64,000 nt of DNA from Warburgia ugandensis (taxonomy: Eukaryota; Streptophyta; Magnoliopsida; Canellales; Canellaceae), in NCBI GenBank assembly GCA_035236585.1, contig CP141130.1, forward strand, positions 31,135,501 through 31,199,500, written 5' to 3'. Within the stretch, counting starts at the first letter, position 1, and every line of letters begins with the position of its first letter. Positions 1 to 12,010 of the stretch are shown piece after piece. The notes under the pieces were generated by a model. It was not told the DNA's origin and did not search any database. It saw nothing but the letters and a program-made list of their open reading frames with translations. A program made the translations under genes and the position numbers.

Positions 1-624
1 ATTGGGGATTTTACTTGATTTGTTCTAAATTTTAGTTTTAATAAATTTAAACCATTATCATGGTTTTGGGATGTAGTTATGTGTAAAATTCCAAATTGAT
101 GAGCTTAGAGTTGAATGATGGGGACATTTTGATAATGTAAGGTTAGATGTCATTAATTAAATTATGAGATCTAGGAAATTCTTACTAAACTAACTTCATT
201 GGACTGTGGTCATAGATTAAGTTACAAGGGAACTCAGTCATATCAAAGATTTCATAGAAAAGGTGTAAACATAGAGATTCCAAGCAGATGTCATGGATGA
301 TTTAGCTACTTTATCTTATTTAAAACTATTATGTAATTCTTGGATATTCAATATACATATATCTTCATATAAATTATTATGGAAATGAGTCAATTGTGGG
401 AGATTACTGAGTCTATTGTGAGACGCATAAAATCCTCTTCAAAATAGTAGATTGGAGGGAAAGTGTTGTGTGGTTGACCATGACTATGGTGGAGCCACCA
501 AAAATGGTAACTCTAAGGGAAAAGGGCTACCTAGTTGACCATAACCATGGTGTAACCACTGAAAACCCTGAGGGAAAGGGCAACCTAGGAGACTATGAGC
601 ATGTTAGATGAGCGTTCAATTTTT
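1..624. other. Unassigned AT-rich flank with no gene seen
   Basis: No open frame or recognised family. It precedes the first LTR. The only internal structure is a two-copy degenerate repeat at about 470-592. Confidence 0.4.
470..592 (+). repeat. Two-copy imperfect direct repeat, about 62 bp
   Basis: Two adjacent units each contain TTGACCAT, then a form of ATGGTG, then AGGGAAA and GGGC(T/A)ACCTAG. They start near 470 and 532 and differ by several substitutions and small indels. Function is unknown. Confidence 0.5.
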
Positions 625-1563
625 TTATAAAAAGTACCAAATTAGTAGTCCATATGTTATAAATTATAGCCATCATTCTTGGGTTTTTTGGAAATTCATA
701 ACAGATGCATTTTTTACCTAATAATTCAAAACTTTGGTATTTGGTAGGTTCAAATGCTAATCCAAAGTAGTATGTGGATAATCATAATTTTTTACAATTT
801 AATTAGGGATGTTTACTCTTTTTTAGGTGTTAAGAAGATGATCCAACGGCCTAGTTCAATCAAGATGAGAATTGAAGATCAAATCAAATTGGCAAACCAG
901 GACCTAAAATTTATAATTTCAAAGCTTGAATAGGGTTCAAGATCATCTTAGGGATGATAAGAAAGCAATTGGAAGAATCAAAGGTGACTAGAATGGACCA
1001 GTGCAAAATACCATGCAATTCTACACCTTTGCATGATAATTGGAGCCATGTGAGCCACCTAAGTCACCTAAAGCCATACAAGTCTTGAAGCCAAGGGACT
1101 AAGCCACTCAATACATCAAACAAGGAACCATCAAAGAGACCCACAAGCCACTTAAGTAAATTCCACATGAAGCCACATGATTGGAGGAAATTCAAGCAAT
1201 CATCCATGCTAAAATTGGATTTTTTGAAGGATAAATAGTAAGGAATAAGGTTAATATCACTTGGCAAGATAACGTGCATAGGTAGACCACTCAAGCAAGA
1301 AAACCCCATATTTTATTTCTATTTCCTATCTCTTTTGTACCCCAACTTAGGGTTTTCTACAATTTTGACACAAGGGGGAAGATGTGCTCCTGAAAAAGTG
1401 TTGCCTCCCACCTTAAGTTGTTCCTATATTCATGCCAACTCCACCTTCTAATTTGAATGCCTAACCTCCATCTCTATCCCTTTCTAAATGTCATCCAAAT
1501 CTCAATATTATCTTTTATCATCCACTTTCTAGACCTATTTCATGCATCCCAAAGTTTTGAATT

Positions 1564-1585
1564 AAAAAAAAAAAAAAAAAAAAAA
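1564..1585. repeat. Poly(A) run of 22
   Basis: Uninterrupted A homopolymer within the LTR. Confidence 0.9.
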
Positions 1586-2520
1586 CAATTGGAGTTCCAT
1601 TATTTTCACTTTCGTAAATGTCCAAAGATTTTAACCCTCTAAAGGTAGTTCCACCAACTCCTAATTCCATGTATTTCTATTCTCCATTGCTTATCTTATC
1701 ATTCCACTTTCTAACGGTAGCATCTTCTCATCAAATTCAAAATAAAAAAACTCTATAAAGACCCAAGCATTCCACAATTCTAACAATGAAGGATTTGGAT
1801 GCCTCTTTCATAAGAAAGTGGTGTCTCATTCCTAGGTTTCTTCTTAGGTCTTTAGCATTTCATTCTTGGATACTGCTCAAGCACTTGTTCTTTAGTTTCT
1901 AAGCTTCTTTTCAAGATTAGTTGCAATCCATGTTTCATTACTTTCATTGTTTGCTTGTTCTTTATTTTCACATGCATAGTCCATTTGAGTTTTCCATTGA
2001 GTTTTGCAATCAGTTCCTTTAGTTTTCTTACTTAGTTTATCTAGATCCAAGGCCTCTTCTCTCTTGTAGTTGCATCCAAGAGTAAAGTAATCTTGAATCA
2101 CATTCATTTCCCCTTCATTACTCTCTTGTTCTTTACTTGTTTTAGATCCATCTCAGTCAACTTTGTTCCCATCTTCATGCACTTTTCGCTTGATTTCTCT
2201 CTTGGGTTACATGCATGATATCTTTGGATCATAGTTATTGATCATTGGATTGGATTGAAGAGCATTTTAGCATAGTTTTTGCTTCAAGTTTATAGCATGA
2301 AGAGTGCGCATCTTTTCGTTTCTCATCCTATGTACATGCGCAGCATCCTAATGTAATTTCCACTTCAATAAATTTAATTGGTTGATAAGCAATACCATTG
2401 ATGGATGATAGTGTTAAATCTCTTTTAATTCAATTTCTATGCATTTTTTAATATTGTTCATCACATCTCGTTTCATGCCTTATCTCCAATCAAGCATCAT
2501 GTGGACCATGCTAGGATAGA

Positions 2521-2565
2521 TTTTTTTTATTTTTTATTTTTATTTTTATTTTTATTTTTATTTTA
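2521..2565. repeat. TTTTA-type simple repeat
   Basis: Successive (T)n-A units with a period close to 6 bp, inside the LTR. Confidence 0.85.
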
Positions 2566-3249
2566 AGTTTCTTGCACAATTCCATAGGGTTATTCATCTT
2601 AGTTTCTTAGTTTCTCAAGAACCCACTTAGTTTTTTAGTTAATTTAGTTGATGCTTTGATTAGATTTCATAAACATAAGCCTTTGCTCATGCAATTTAGC
2701 CAGCTTCCACTCCATGATCCATGCGCACAACTCCATGGGTCATGCGCATGGTGATTGGGTCATTTTCCTTTAAATGGTTAATTATTTTTTACTTTAATTC
2801 TAGTTAGATTTCATTGGTTACTTGTTTTGCATCTTATATTAGTTTAGTAAGTTCATAAGTTTTGTTTTAGTAAAGTTTTATTCTTAGAATGTTCTATTTT
2901 TAACAAGTTTCCTTAATTTAAGTTTCATAGATTAGGTCATTCTAGTTTTGCATTAGTTTCCTTATTGAATGCATTTTAGTTTAGAAAGTTTCTAATTTCA
3001 TGCAAGATATTTATTGTTAGAAAGTTTCCTTTAGTTCATGTTCCTAATTCCATGCACTTTTCCTTTTAAATGTTATTTTCTTATCATGGTTTAATCAAAA
3101 CCATCTCTCTTGCCTAAAGATAAGTGATTTAAACAAGATCCAATTGATTGAAAATATGCGAGATTCCTCATGGGATTAACCTCTCTCACGTGCAAATTAC
3201 TACATTGATTCATGCACTTGTGAGTATATTTAAAGCTACACCAAGTTTT

Positions 3250-3267
3250 TAGCATCATTGTTTGATA
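3250..3267 (+). other. Decayed primer-binding site of the family 1 Athila element
   Basis: TAGCATCATTGTTTGATA lies six bases after the LTR end, in the same register as the intact site at 20573-20590 (TGGCGTCGTTGTCGGGGA). Most of the seven differences are G-to-A or C-to-T. Confidence 0.65.
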
Positions 3268-3443
3268 ATTACAATGGATTTGTGATTGGATCTTGGTTTA
3301 CATTGTTTCTCTTTAGTCGTTATATTAGATTGCATTAGATTAGTGTTTTTGTATTATTGTTGCATATTTTTCTAATTCCCCACAAATTGACATATTTCAT
3401 TGGTTTTGTGCAAGGGAAATTTGTCCAAAGGAGCAGCAACAAT

Positions 3444-6177
3444 TGTAATGCCCCAAGCGATTTACGATATTTTTGCATCCATTTGACAAAAATGAATTGG
3501 ACATTCTATAGGAAATGAACCGTGTTAAATGTTTTACTTTATTTAAAATATTAAATGAAGGAATTTTTAAGAAAACTTGGTACCATTAGATTCTACTCGA
3601 AAAATGGAATCCAACGCCTCAAAGAATGCCAAAAACGGAGTTCGTATGAAGAAGTTATGGCTGTTTAAAGATTAGGGGCAATTGTGTAATTTATATGTAA
3701 AGTGAAAAAGGACAAAATCCGCAGGGGCTGTTTTGATAACGGCACCCCTCATCTTCTTCCTTCTCCAGCCTTCTCTCCCGATTTTTCCAGAGGTTTCCAC
3801 CACCGCCTCTGTAAGGCGGCAGCAATGGTGGCACCGCCATAGGCAGCACCACCTTGGGCGGGCTATAAAAAGCCCTTTTCCCTCCTCCTCAGCCATCCCT
3901 TTATCCTCCACCTTCTCCGATGGTTCAAGGGAGGATTCCGGCAGCTAGGGTTTAGCATGAAGAAACCCCACCTCCGGCAATGGGCATCGCTCCAGACCTG
4001 CCCAGGTAAGCCCCTCACACCTCCCCTCTGTTTACCCTTCTTCCCTGTCCAGATCCACGCTGGATCTGGGTGTTTTCCAGCTGGGAAGCACAGAGTAAAC
4101 CCAGACTCGATGGGTCTACCGACCCATCAAGCCAGACACCGCCCAGGTTCCCCCTCCTCTTCCCTTCCCCTTCCCCAAGTCAGATCTAGGCTTTCCCGGC
4201 TAGAAATCGTAGGACCCAGAACCAGACCAACGAAGGAGACGGTCTTGGGGGGTGGTGCGTGATGCACACCCCGACTAAGCCCCGTGGGATGGACCTCAGG
4301 CACGCGACTGTGCATGGGCGTGCACGACTGTGTATGGCCGTGGCCTTGGTGCATCCCAGGTGCAGTCCTAGTTCGAACGGGACGCACAGGCAGCCCAGGA
4401 GCCAAGGCGCATTTGAAGGCCCCGCGTGCGGGCGTGGGTCCTAGTTCGACCAGGGCATGTGAGCATCTTAGGAACCGCGACGTGCAGGCCCCGCGTGAAC
4501 GAAATTGGCTTGTCCGTGATTTTGGGACACTAAAAATGCAATTACGGAGGCTGTAGGACTCTGATTGACAACTCGAAAGAACCATCACGTCTATATGAAC
4601 GACGCGCACCTAATGAGACAATAAAATTAGGATCAGAGGACAAATTATAGAGTCTAACCATTGAATAGTAGATCCATATCATAGGATCTAGCCTGACACT
4701 ATATTAGGCAAGGACCTATGGACCCACAAATCATAGAGATCTAGCCGTAATCTAAAGATTTAAGTAATGATCTGTAAATGAATAGAAAATAATATTTGAA
4801 TCCTTGTGATCCATTAACATCTAGGATTTCACAAGATGATTCAGGGATGAGAAGTAAAGAACGCAATTCAAGGAACATCGAGGTAGGTAGTCTGATGCTA
4901 CTATGTTTTTCCATATATAGCTAGTCTAATACTGCGAGTATGCGGACTTGCCATCATGATTTATATCTTTGAAAGAACTTGCCTCTATCATCAGATTTAG
5001 CATGCTTTTTGAGAGGTGATGTTTTTACTTGTCTTCATATTTCATGGCTTTGAAGGCAAGATTAGCATAAACGAATTGCATGCATTGCTCGCATGGTTGC
5101 AAAGAAATGCATAAATTGCATGATTTGATGATTGAGATTGGATATATATGTTTTTAGTGGGCAGATTGCTGGATGAGGCAGTCCACGGTGGGCATTATGT
5201 TGAGGGGTACGGGTTTGGCCTCCCGGCCTCCACTGGAGGTGTTCACGGCACCCTTTCGGGGACATATCCATAGTCGCCGTGGAGGCTATGGTGGATTGGT
5301 CTCTAGATACCAGAGACACACGATTCAGAGTGGTTCTGGTTGTGAGCATAGTGACCCTATGATTTCGGTGTGATTGATATGCATATAGCATTGAGATGAT
5401 CATATACGAGTACTCGTGACCAGTTGGCATGACATGTACGCCGAGAGACTCATGTGCATGATACTAGCATATGTTTGAATGATGACTATTTTAAGATTTT
5501 CATGAGTATTCTATGTGACTCGCTGGTTTGATGCATTTGTCGAAATCTTCATATATGGACTTATTGATTTCTATTTTAGTCATATTCATATCATATGATT
5601 TGTATATGGATTCCATGATTGAAATCGCATCAATAAGCTTATGTTTTATGCATAACTATGCATGCTTGCTCAAAATAAATCATTGATGTTTTACATAAAA
5701 AGCTCTTGGAACCATGCATGAAGCATACTGTGTTTTCAAAATAGTAGTATCAGATGACCTACTAAGTATGAGAAATTCTCACCCTAATATATTATTTTTC
5801 CAGATTAGCTCTACACAAAATTAGAAGAAGCATCAAGAACATGGTAGAGCAACGATCAAGTGACTGATGAGAAGACAAGCATGAATGTAAGTAAACACTC
5901 TACCTTTTGGACATGTATTTGTATTTATTTATAGTTAGGCTGTGAGCTATGATTAGATAGATCTGGGAAGACATTTATGACTACAATATTTTTCAAAAAC
6001 TACTTTGATTGTTGTGAAAGCAAATGACACTCGAGGTTTTCAAAATGAGTTTAAATGAAATGATTTTTCCGCTACATTGCATGGTTTTTATAAAAATGGT
6101 TTTCAAATAAGGATGCATCCCACCTTAGGAATTAGATATTGCATGTAAAAATGTATGGGAAAACCCGGGTCGTTACA
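3444..6177 (+). mobile_element. Solo LTR, chromovirus-like (Del/Tekay type), 2734 bp
   Basis: It begins TGTAATGCCCCAAGC and ends AACCCGGGTCGTTACA, matching the ends of the LTR at 36674-41876. It is flanked by the 5-bp duplication ACAAT (3439-3443 and 6178-6182). No second LTR or internal region is attached, so it is the product of LTR-LTR recombination. It is inserted in the Athila leader. The lineage is inferred from the related element at 36674, which has an initiator-Met primer site. The central part (about 3720-4560) is strikingly GC-rich compared with its surroundings. Confidence 0.9.
3864..3870 (+). promoter_or_regulatory. Probable LTR TATA box
   Basis: TATAAAA, in GGCTATAAAAAGCCC, sits at the same place as 37085-37091 in the related 5' LTR and in the inverted copy (about 40685-40692, minus strand). 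Confidence 0.6.
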
Positions 6178-6328
6178 ACAATCATGTGGGTCAAAGCTTC
6201 ATCTGATTAGATAAGATTCCTTACTTTCCTATATTAGGATTTTTTTTTTTTTAAGAGAATTTGTAATGAGACCCCATTGTAATTTACAATTATTTATTTC
6301 ATTTTTAATGGGTTCCAGTAATATAAGG

Positions 6329-6357
6329 CAAGTGTGAAGTATGGTGGGACACACTTG
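6329..6357. promoter_or_regulatory. Leader hairpin conserved in three Athila-type elements
   Basis: Inverted arms CAAGTGTG and CACACTTG are 13 bases apart. The same structure is at 20948-20976 and 56170-56198. The role is unknown; a retroelement leader could carry a packaging or dimerisation signal. Confidence 0.55.
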
Positions 6358-7306
6358 ATCTTCATAAAAAATCCTACTATAAGCTTCTCTCACTCTCTTT
6401 TATTTTCCTAGTGTAGGTGCATTTAGTATAATTTTTCATTTGGATGGTAGTATAATTCATATAGTTTAGGGTTAGTCATTATAACTTGTTGCATATTATT
6501 TAGGGTTGTCACATTAGTTTGGACCTATTTAACAAAAGTTAGCATGAGCTCGACTATAACTAAGGCATAGGTTGTCTGGTTATAGTGCCTTGTCTATTAA
6601 GGTATGAACCCTTTGTTAGATAACATATAGGTGGGTATTAGTTTCCCTTTTCTTGTATTACATTACATGTTTACTGCTTTATGCTAGATGTTCATATTGT
6701 TAGTAAGGTCCCCATAGGAACTCTCATAAGATAAGGACTGGATTTCATCACAAAATCCTTGCCCCACCTAGGTAATCAAATCAATTCCTTGTATGTTCAT
6801 GATCCCAACCCTTTGAATTTTAATTTAAAATCAAGTAGCAAGAGACTTAGGGTTCTGAGCTCATAGGACCCTTTTTGAAAGAGGAGATCTATTGTCGCTT
6901 CAGTAGCTTATGAGCATCATGGTTATAGTGGACATCTAAAATCGAAGTAATTTACCCACATCTTTCTTTAATGTTTCTTGAGGTCTAAATACCTCCTTGC
7001 ATGATAATTGTATTAACTACTTTAGAGAAAAATCTAACTAGTAAGCAATAGTCAAGCCTAGATGAAAGGAGTGGTTTAGATCTATGTCTAAAAGCTATCA
7101 CCCTATACATTATCAAAGATTATCAAAACAACTCATTAGCGAACAATTAGGATTGATGGTGCATCATATAGAGATAGAAATAGCATATAGTTAGGTTGCA
7201 TCGTTTAGATAGAATTTCATCTTAGTGCATGCAAGGTCGTTGATCTTAAAACATGGATTTAGTACTATTAGATCCTAAGATTGAACGAAATCAAATTCCT
7301 AACCCC

Positions 7307-7930
7307 ATGGCTGAACCACCAGAAGTAGTTGAGCACAAGGCTATAAGAGATTTCTTTTCTCCACTTTTAATTAAATACTCCACCATGCATCACCTTACCA
7401 CCCACTAATGCAGACCACTTTGAACTTAAACATGGGTTCATACAGTTATTCCTAACATTTTACAGGAGAAGGAGAGAGAGAGAGAGTGGATCATACCTAC
7501 ATATAAAGGTATATGTGTTACATTCAAGTTCTAAAATGTTTCGGATGATTCTATTAGACTAAGGTTGTTTTCCTTCTCATTGAAAGATGAGGCCAAATCT
7601 TGGTTGAATTCTTTAGAAGTCGGTTCCATTATCACATGGAACTAGTTGTCTAAAAAGTTTTTGAACAAATTCTTCCTTTCCATAAGACTAATGCTCTTCA
7701 TAGGAAGATTATCAATTTCTACCAAAGAGATGACAAACAATATTCCAAATGCTAGGAAAGGTGGAATGAATTGTTGCAAAAGTGTCCCCACCATGGATTT
7801 GAAAAATGACAAGAAATTTAATACTTCTATGAGGCACTTACACCTTAAAATAGACAAATGGTAGGTGCAACTAGTGAAGGGGCCCTTATGTTGAAAAGTG
7901 AGACAGAGGTCGGGGAATTTTTTGATACTT
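7307..7930 (+). pseudogene. gag remnant of the family 1 Athila-type element
   Basis: Translation from ATG 7307 gives a start (MAEPPE..EHKAIRDF) like that of the gag at 21834. Further on, DDSIRLRLFSFSLKDEAKSW (about 7540-7600) and LSKKFLNKFF (about 7650-7680) are the conserved core of the plant retrotransposon gag domain. The frame is broken by several stops and shifts (for example near 7400, and TAG after TTWN near 7640). The related sequence stops at about 7930, so the C-terminal half of gag and all of pol are absent. Gag would form the particle that packages element RNA. It cannot make a full protein. Confidence 0.75.
7475..7488. repeat. (GA)n microsatellite, short
   Basis: A run of GAGAGAGAGAGAG interrupts the gag remnant and probably helped break the frame. 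Confidence 0.7.
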
Positions 7931-9300
7931 GTTAACAGCTTTTTATTTTATAAATTACACTCATTTAGCATGACTTTTGATATGTTTCAAGATACTATTT
8001 AGAAATTTATATAAAAAATAGATCAATTGAAAATTTTGTAATCTAACCTTAATTTGGTAAATTTTCAAGTTTAAAAGATGATTCAAGGCAAATATGTATA
8101 AAATCAAATATTGTATAATACTAATAGGTTATTGTCATTGTCATCTAGGTGGTAGATCAAGATCCATGCAATTAGATTAATCCAATCAATGGCCTAAATC
8201 TTCAATCAAGCTTACATTAAAATGGACATCTTAGATCAATCCAACTTATCTAGATCAAAATCAAGGACTTTAGTTCAATCCGCAAGCATCAAATCCAAAC
8301 CATGAGCACAAGAGAATTGAGAATGCTAAGCTATTTAATGTTTAATGATAGAAAGCGAAAAGGACAAAGATAAAGGAAACAATTTCCTAATAGGAAACCA
8401 AGTTATATATTAGGAAATTCAGTTGATTTAGAATTCTTTGGAGAAAAGAAAAGAGAATTGAAGAAGAATTTACTAAAAATTGAATTCAAACCAACTTCCA
8501 TCATCTATAAATACCAGATCGAAGATGGAGTGAAAAAAAAAAAAGCTTGAAAATTCGGAGAAAAATAGAGGTTGAAGAATATGAATAGTGCAATGCTTAC
8601 TGTATTATTATAGAAACTATAGAATAAATAATATTCTTGGATGAATGACGTTGTTATATTTGATGATATATGTTCACTATTTAGAGTGATTATATGTGAA
8701 ATGAATGAAAATGTTCCCTGATTAGAACAAGAAAATATGCATGGGCTAGGCTAAACAAAAAACCATGGGATATACCTATGAGATTTAGTTCTTTTTCGTC
8801 ACTGGATTTCTAGCTCATGCTTTCATTTTTCAGGTACAAGTTGAGCAGATAAAGGAAAGGTGCCTATGAGTGGTGAATGAGACTTGATTGGGTGCTATTG
8901 TTGCTTTTCTTATACATTCATACTTTTATATATATATATATATATGTGAATTTGAGATGTATAACTCTGTTTTTAGTAAGATTGATCATATATATTATTC
9001 TTTGGAGTACTATGTTGAATTGTTGATATCTTGTATGGATGTAGTTAGCACCTTTGTTTTTGTAAACATGAGTTATGAAATGTTTACCTTTGAATGCAAT
9101 GGTAGGGAGACTGAGTCTTTAGTTGTACTTTTAAAGTATTTCTTAGACAAATTACATTGCATGCATTAAACACATAAGTTCGAAAAACAGAGAAGACTTT
9201 TGGATTTTCATTAAGAATGAGGAATTTATTTCACCATCTAAAACCATGCATTGCATGGAAACAGAACATCTAGCTCTATCTTGACTTTCGGTTCAATTAA
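7930..9300 (+). mobile_element. Probable LTR fragment of uncertain family
   Basis: Athila gag homology ends abruptly at about 7930, where TGTTAACAGC begins. The block has a TATA-like CTATAAATACC near 8508, a region resembling chromovirus LTRs (TTTTTCAGGTACAAG near 8826), and a distal part resembling other LTRs here (ACCATGCATTGCATGG near 9242). I found no target duplication or partner, so the limits are soft. Confidence 0.3.
8927..8945. repeat. (TA)n microsatellite
   Basis: About nine TA units. Confidence 0.85.
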
Positions 9301-10720
9301 AAAGAAAAAAGGAAAAAAAAGAGAGAGCCACATAGGCATCACTTGAGCTAATCAGAATGATTTATTATCCTAGACTACAGCCTTTGAGGTGTGGGGTCAT
9401 GGCAATTTTGGTGTATATTTGATGTTGTAATTGGTTACTTTTGGGGTTTCTATTTTGTGGAAGATGTTATTGCTTTTTTGTCCATCTATTTCTATGTAAA
9501 ACAAAAGGAAGATCTTCTAGGTTTTTCGTACTAGAAAAAAGTACACATAGGATTTACTTTTATGAATGATCAAACCGTTCATCTTAGTTGTTCTACAGTA
9601 GATGAGATTCAACCCAAAAATCACATTCATTGGATGATTCTCTCATTTTTTTTATTTCTAAAATGGACAATATAAAAATTAGTGATATAGAAAACAACTT
9701 TAAAAAATTAATATTCAGATTGTTTAAAATGTGTGATTTTTGAGAAACAACGAATCTTAAAAAATTCAAGATGCTTAAGATGACATGGCTTGACCACTCA
9801 AAAAATTGAAGCCCACATATACTTACATATACTTTACCTCAACCGCAAAAGAGGGTGGGTCATTAGTGCCTCACTTTGTTTTAGTGTGCGCACTACAGTT
9901 GCATCCCACTTTTGCAAGATGAGCCTCACAAATTGGTTGGCAAACTGGCAAATATGATTTATTTGGATGTAGAAGTCCGCTACTCCAGAAAGATAAGGAT
10001 TGGATGAGTCTAGAATCAAAATGATAGTTCTTTTGATCACCACACATGATAGTGGGAAACCTTGTCAAAGAACTGTGTTTATTCAACAAGGAGCACAGTT
10101 TTCAGACGTTATATTATCCAATCACCTTGATGTTTGGTACATAAATGATCCAAAGCCGCAAAAATCAGATGGATAGATCTGATAAATCATTTGTGAGGCA
10201 TCATGCAAGTGGGGCGCACTATTGTAAGCAGCTATAGTGCGCTCTCTATCCTACCATCCCTCAAATGTTTTTATGAAAAACAAAGTGAGAACATTTAGCG
10301 CTATTGTTAGTGGGAGTATAATTTTATAATGCAACGGCAATGGGCACTCTTACATTGCTAGAACTGAACAATGTTTTCAAGCGAATGGTACCAAGACGTT
10401 GCCGAGATAATTAGTTGGACCCACAATCCCTGTTCAGCATGATCTAGATGGTTCACTGGTGGGACCCATTGTAGAATATTGTAAAGGAAGTCTGTTCTTA
10501 CTGGCTGATCTCTCTGTTTGGAGACTGGTTTCTTCCAGTGGACCGAGTGGATGAACTATGCAGATTATTTTGGAATTGTAAGTGGGCTGTTAGATCAATT
10601 ATAGCTGTCTAATATGGTCAACAGCATTACATACATTTATCTATCTCTTGGAACCTTTTACATCTATTTTTAGTTCGTAGTAGAATGACCTCCATTTTTT
10701 GTTTTGTTTACTTTTTCCAG
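9301..10720. other. Low-copy AT-rich sequence with no gene recognised
   Basis: No match to the other elements in the window. Short open frames at 9834-10089 (minus strand) show no recognisable family. The stretch ends in a polypyrimidine tract and CCAG (10708-10720), a good splice-acceptor context for the coding-like sequence that follows. Confidence 0.4.
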
Positions 10721-11040
10721 GTCAGAGTTTTACAAATAGTATTCAGTTGCTTTGGAGATTTCTTCTTTATTTTATCCGTCCATCGTTTGTCTACAGTGAG
10801 ACAGCCCCGGAATCTATTCATAAAGAGGGATGCGTTGCTGTGGAGGGTGATCCAAGTTGGACTAAATACATGTCCATTTCTGGTTCCTCAGATGATGGGT
10901 TCCACATCACCACTTTACAATATACTGAAGAGGGATTATTAACAGTTGATGAGAACAGGAGGGCCATGCTGCTGCTTTCGGAGATGATATGGCAATGGAG
11001 AGCATGGCAACAGAATTCAAGCGAGAAGTATATGCGGTGA
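10721..11040 (+). pseudogene. Exon-like coding fragment of unknown gene
   Basis: After an acceptor-like TTTTTCCAG the plus strand stays open for about 105 codons, then TGA (11038-11040). The peptide reads like real protein, not translated noise: an aromatic-rich start (LLWRFLLYFIRPSFVYSE), then CVAVEGDPSWTKYM, then RRAMLLLSEMIWQWRAW. I do not recognise the family. A second open piece (11139-11207) follows an acceptor-like TTTTCAACAG. Together they suggest two exons of a host gene whose other parts are missing or too diverged to see. It could be a remnant captured by a transposon. No start codon context or complete frame supports an intact gene. Confidence 0.4.
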
Positions 11041-11138
11041 GAAGCTTCATGCTTTAGGAATCTACTGTTTTGTATCATCACTGCTCATTTCGTGAATTTT
11101 TTTGAAGAGTTACCTTACCTTTTGTCCATTTTCAACAG

Positions 11139-11207
11139 AATCTAATGAAGTGTCCTACTGAAAGACTAGTTTTGTATATGGAAGCTCTTGGAAGTGTCGA
11201 CATGTGA
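11139..11207 (+). pseudogene. Second exon-like fragment of the same unknown gene
   Basis: After TTTTCAACAG the frame encodes NLMKCPTERLVLYMEALGSV, then DM, then TGA at 11205-11207. The family is not recognised. The position about 100 bases after the first fragment, with splice-like borders, suggests an adjoining exon. Confidence 0.3.
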
Positions 11208-12010
11208 GAAGTTGAGCACATTGAGCAATTGGATGTCGTTGTTCAGCGATTAGGATGCCCATTGAGAATGATGAAATGCAATTGCCTTTAGTTTTTTAGA
11301 TGCGAAGTGCAAGTAGCCTTTGCATGTTGGAATTGTCAGGAAGAAAAATGCCTTCTTCAATTATATTTTCCTTTTTGAAATTTTAAATATTTGCGAGGTA
11401 AATTGTTTGACATCTTTCATGGACTGATTTGTCTTTCAGGTCCAAGCCCATGAATCAGATGCAATGGTTGATGAAGGGAATCGTGTTTTCTTCCTTCCAC
11501 ATCTTCTGAGAAGTCAAATTTGGATCAGATGCAATTGTTGATGAAGATAATTGCGTTTTCTTCCTTCCACATCATCCTAGAAATCAAATTTGCGAGCCCC
11601 TATTTTTCCTCTTCATGAAATCAACAGGTAAATGTTCATTTTTATTGTATTAATATTCAATTTCTTGTTTTCTAAGTGCAACAACTATTATTGCAACATT
11701 ATATATCAATGAGTTTCCCGTTTTGGTATTGCAACGTGAGATGCCAAATAAAGATGGAGAAACAGGCTTAACATCCTTCTAGGGTTTCTTGAAAGCTTAT
11801 TTCAATAGTTTTATGTTTGAGTATGAAGTTGGACCTCCAGTAAATTTGCTTTATAGGTTGGTGTGTGCCACCAGAGCTAATAGATCTTAAGTAGGGGACA
11901 TCCAACCCGGGGGTATATGAAGCTGCATTCAATACAAGGCCAAATCATTATTGTTTCATCCTGTTCTGTAAGTTAGTACTTTTCTAAGTTGCATGTGGTT
12001 ACGTGATTTG
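11208..12010. other. Unassigned sequence
   Basis: No supported gene. A partial internal duplication is visible: TTTTCTTCCTTCCACATC occurs near 11487 and near 11556 within similar surroundings (GATGCAATGGTTGATGAAG and GATGCAATTGTTGATGAAG). Confidence 0.4.

Larger units (their letters stand above)
625..3243 (+). mobile_element. LTR of an Athila-type Ty3/Gypsy element (family 1)
   Basis: This 2.6-kb block matches the LTR at 60432-62967 along its length, and more distantly (reverse complement) the LTRs at 46143-48722 and 56536-59199. Shared blocks include AATTAGTAG.CCAT.TGTTATAA near the start and TTTAAAGCTACACCA at the end. The 3' end is set by CA at 3243, followed two bases later by a primer-binding-site-like sequence. 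The 5' end (TTATAA, aligned to TGATAA in the other copy) has lost the canonical TG, so the start is approximate. It contains an (A)22 run at 1564-1585 and a TTTTA-rich tract at 2521-2565. Confidence 0.75.
3268..7306 (+). mobile_element. Athila-type 5' leader, interrupted by a solo LTR
   Basis: Untranslated leader in two parts, 3268-3443 and 6183-7306, joined across the solo LTR by the duplicated ACAAT. The second part aligns with the leader at 20780-21830 and with the reverse complement of 55590-56500. It includes the hairpin arms CAAGTGTG (6329-6336) and CACACTTG (6350-6357). It ends at the gag start codon at 7307. Confidence 0.75.

Noticed and set aside
4127-4609. 160-codon minus-strand frame and overlapping plus-strand frames
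   Set aside because: GC-rich LTR sequence; frames overlap on both strands and none resembles a protein.
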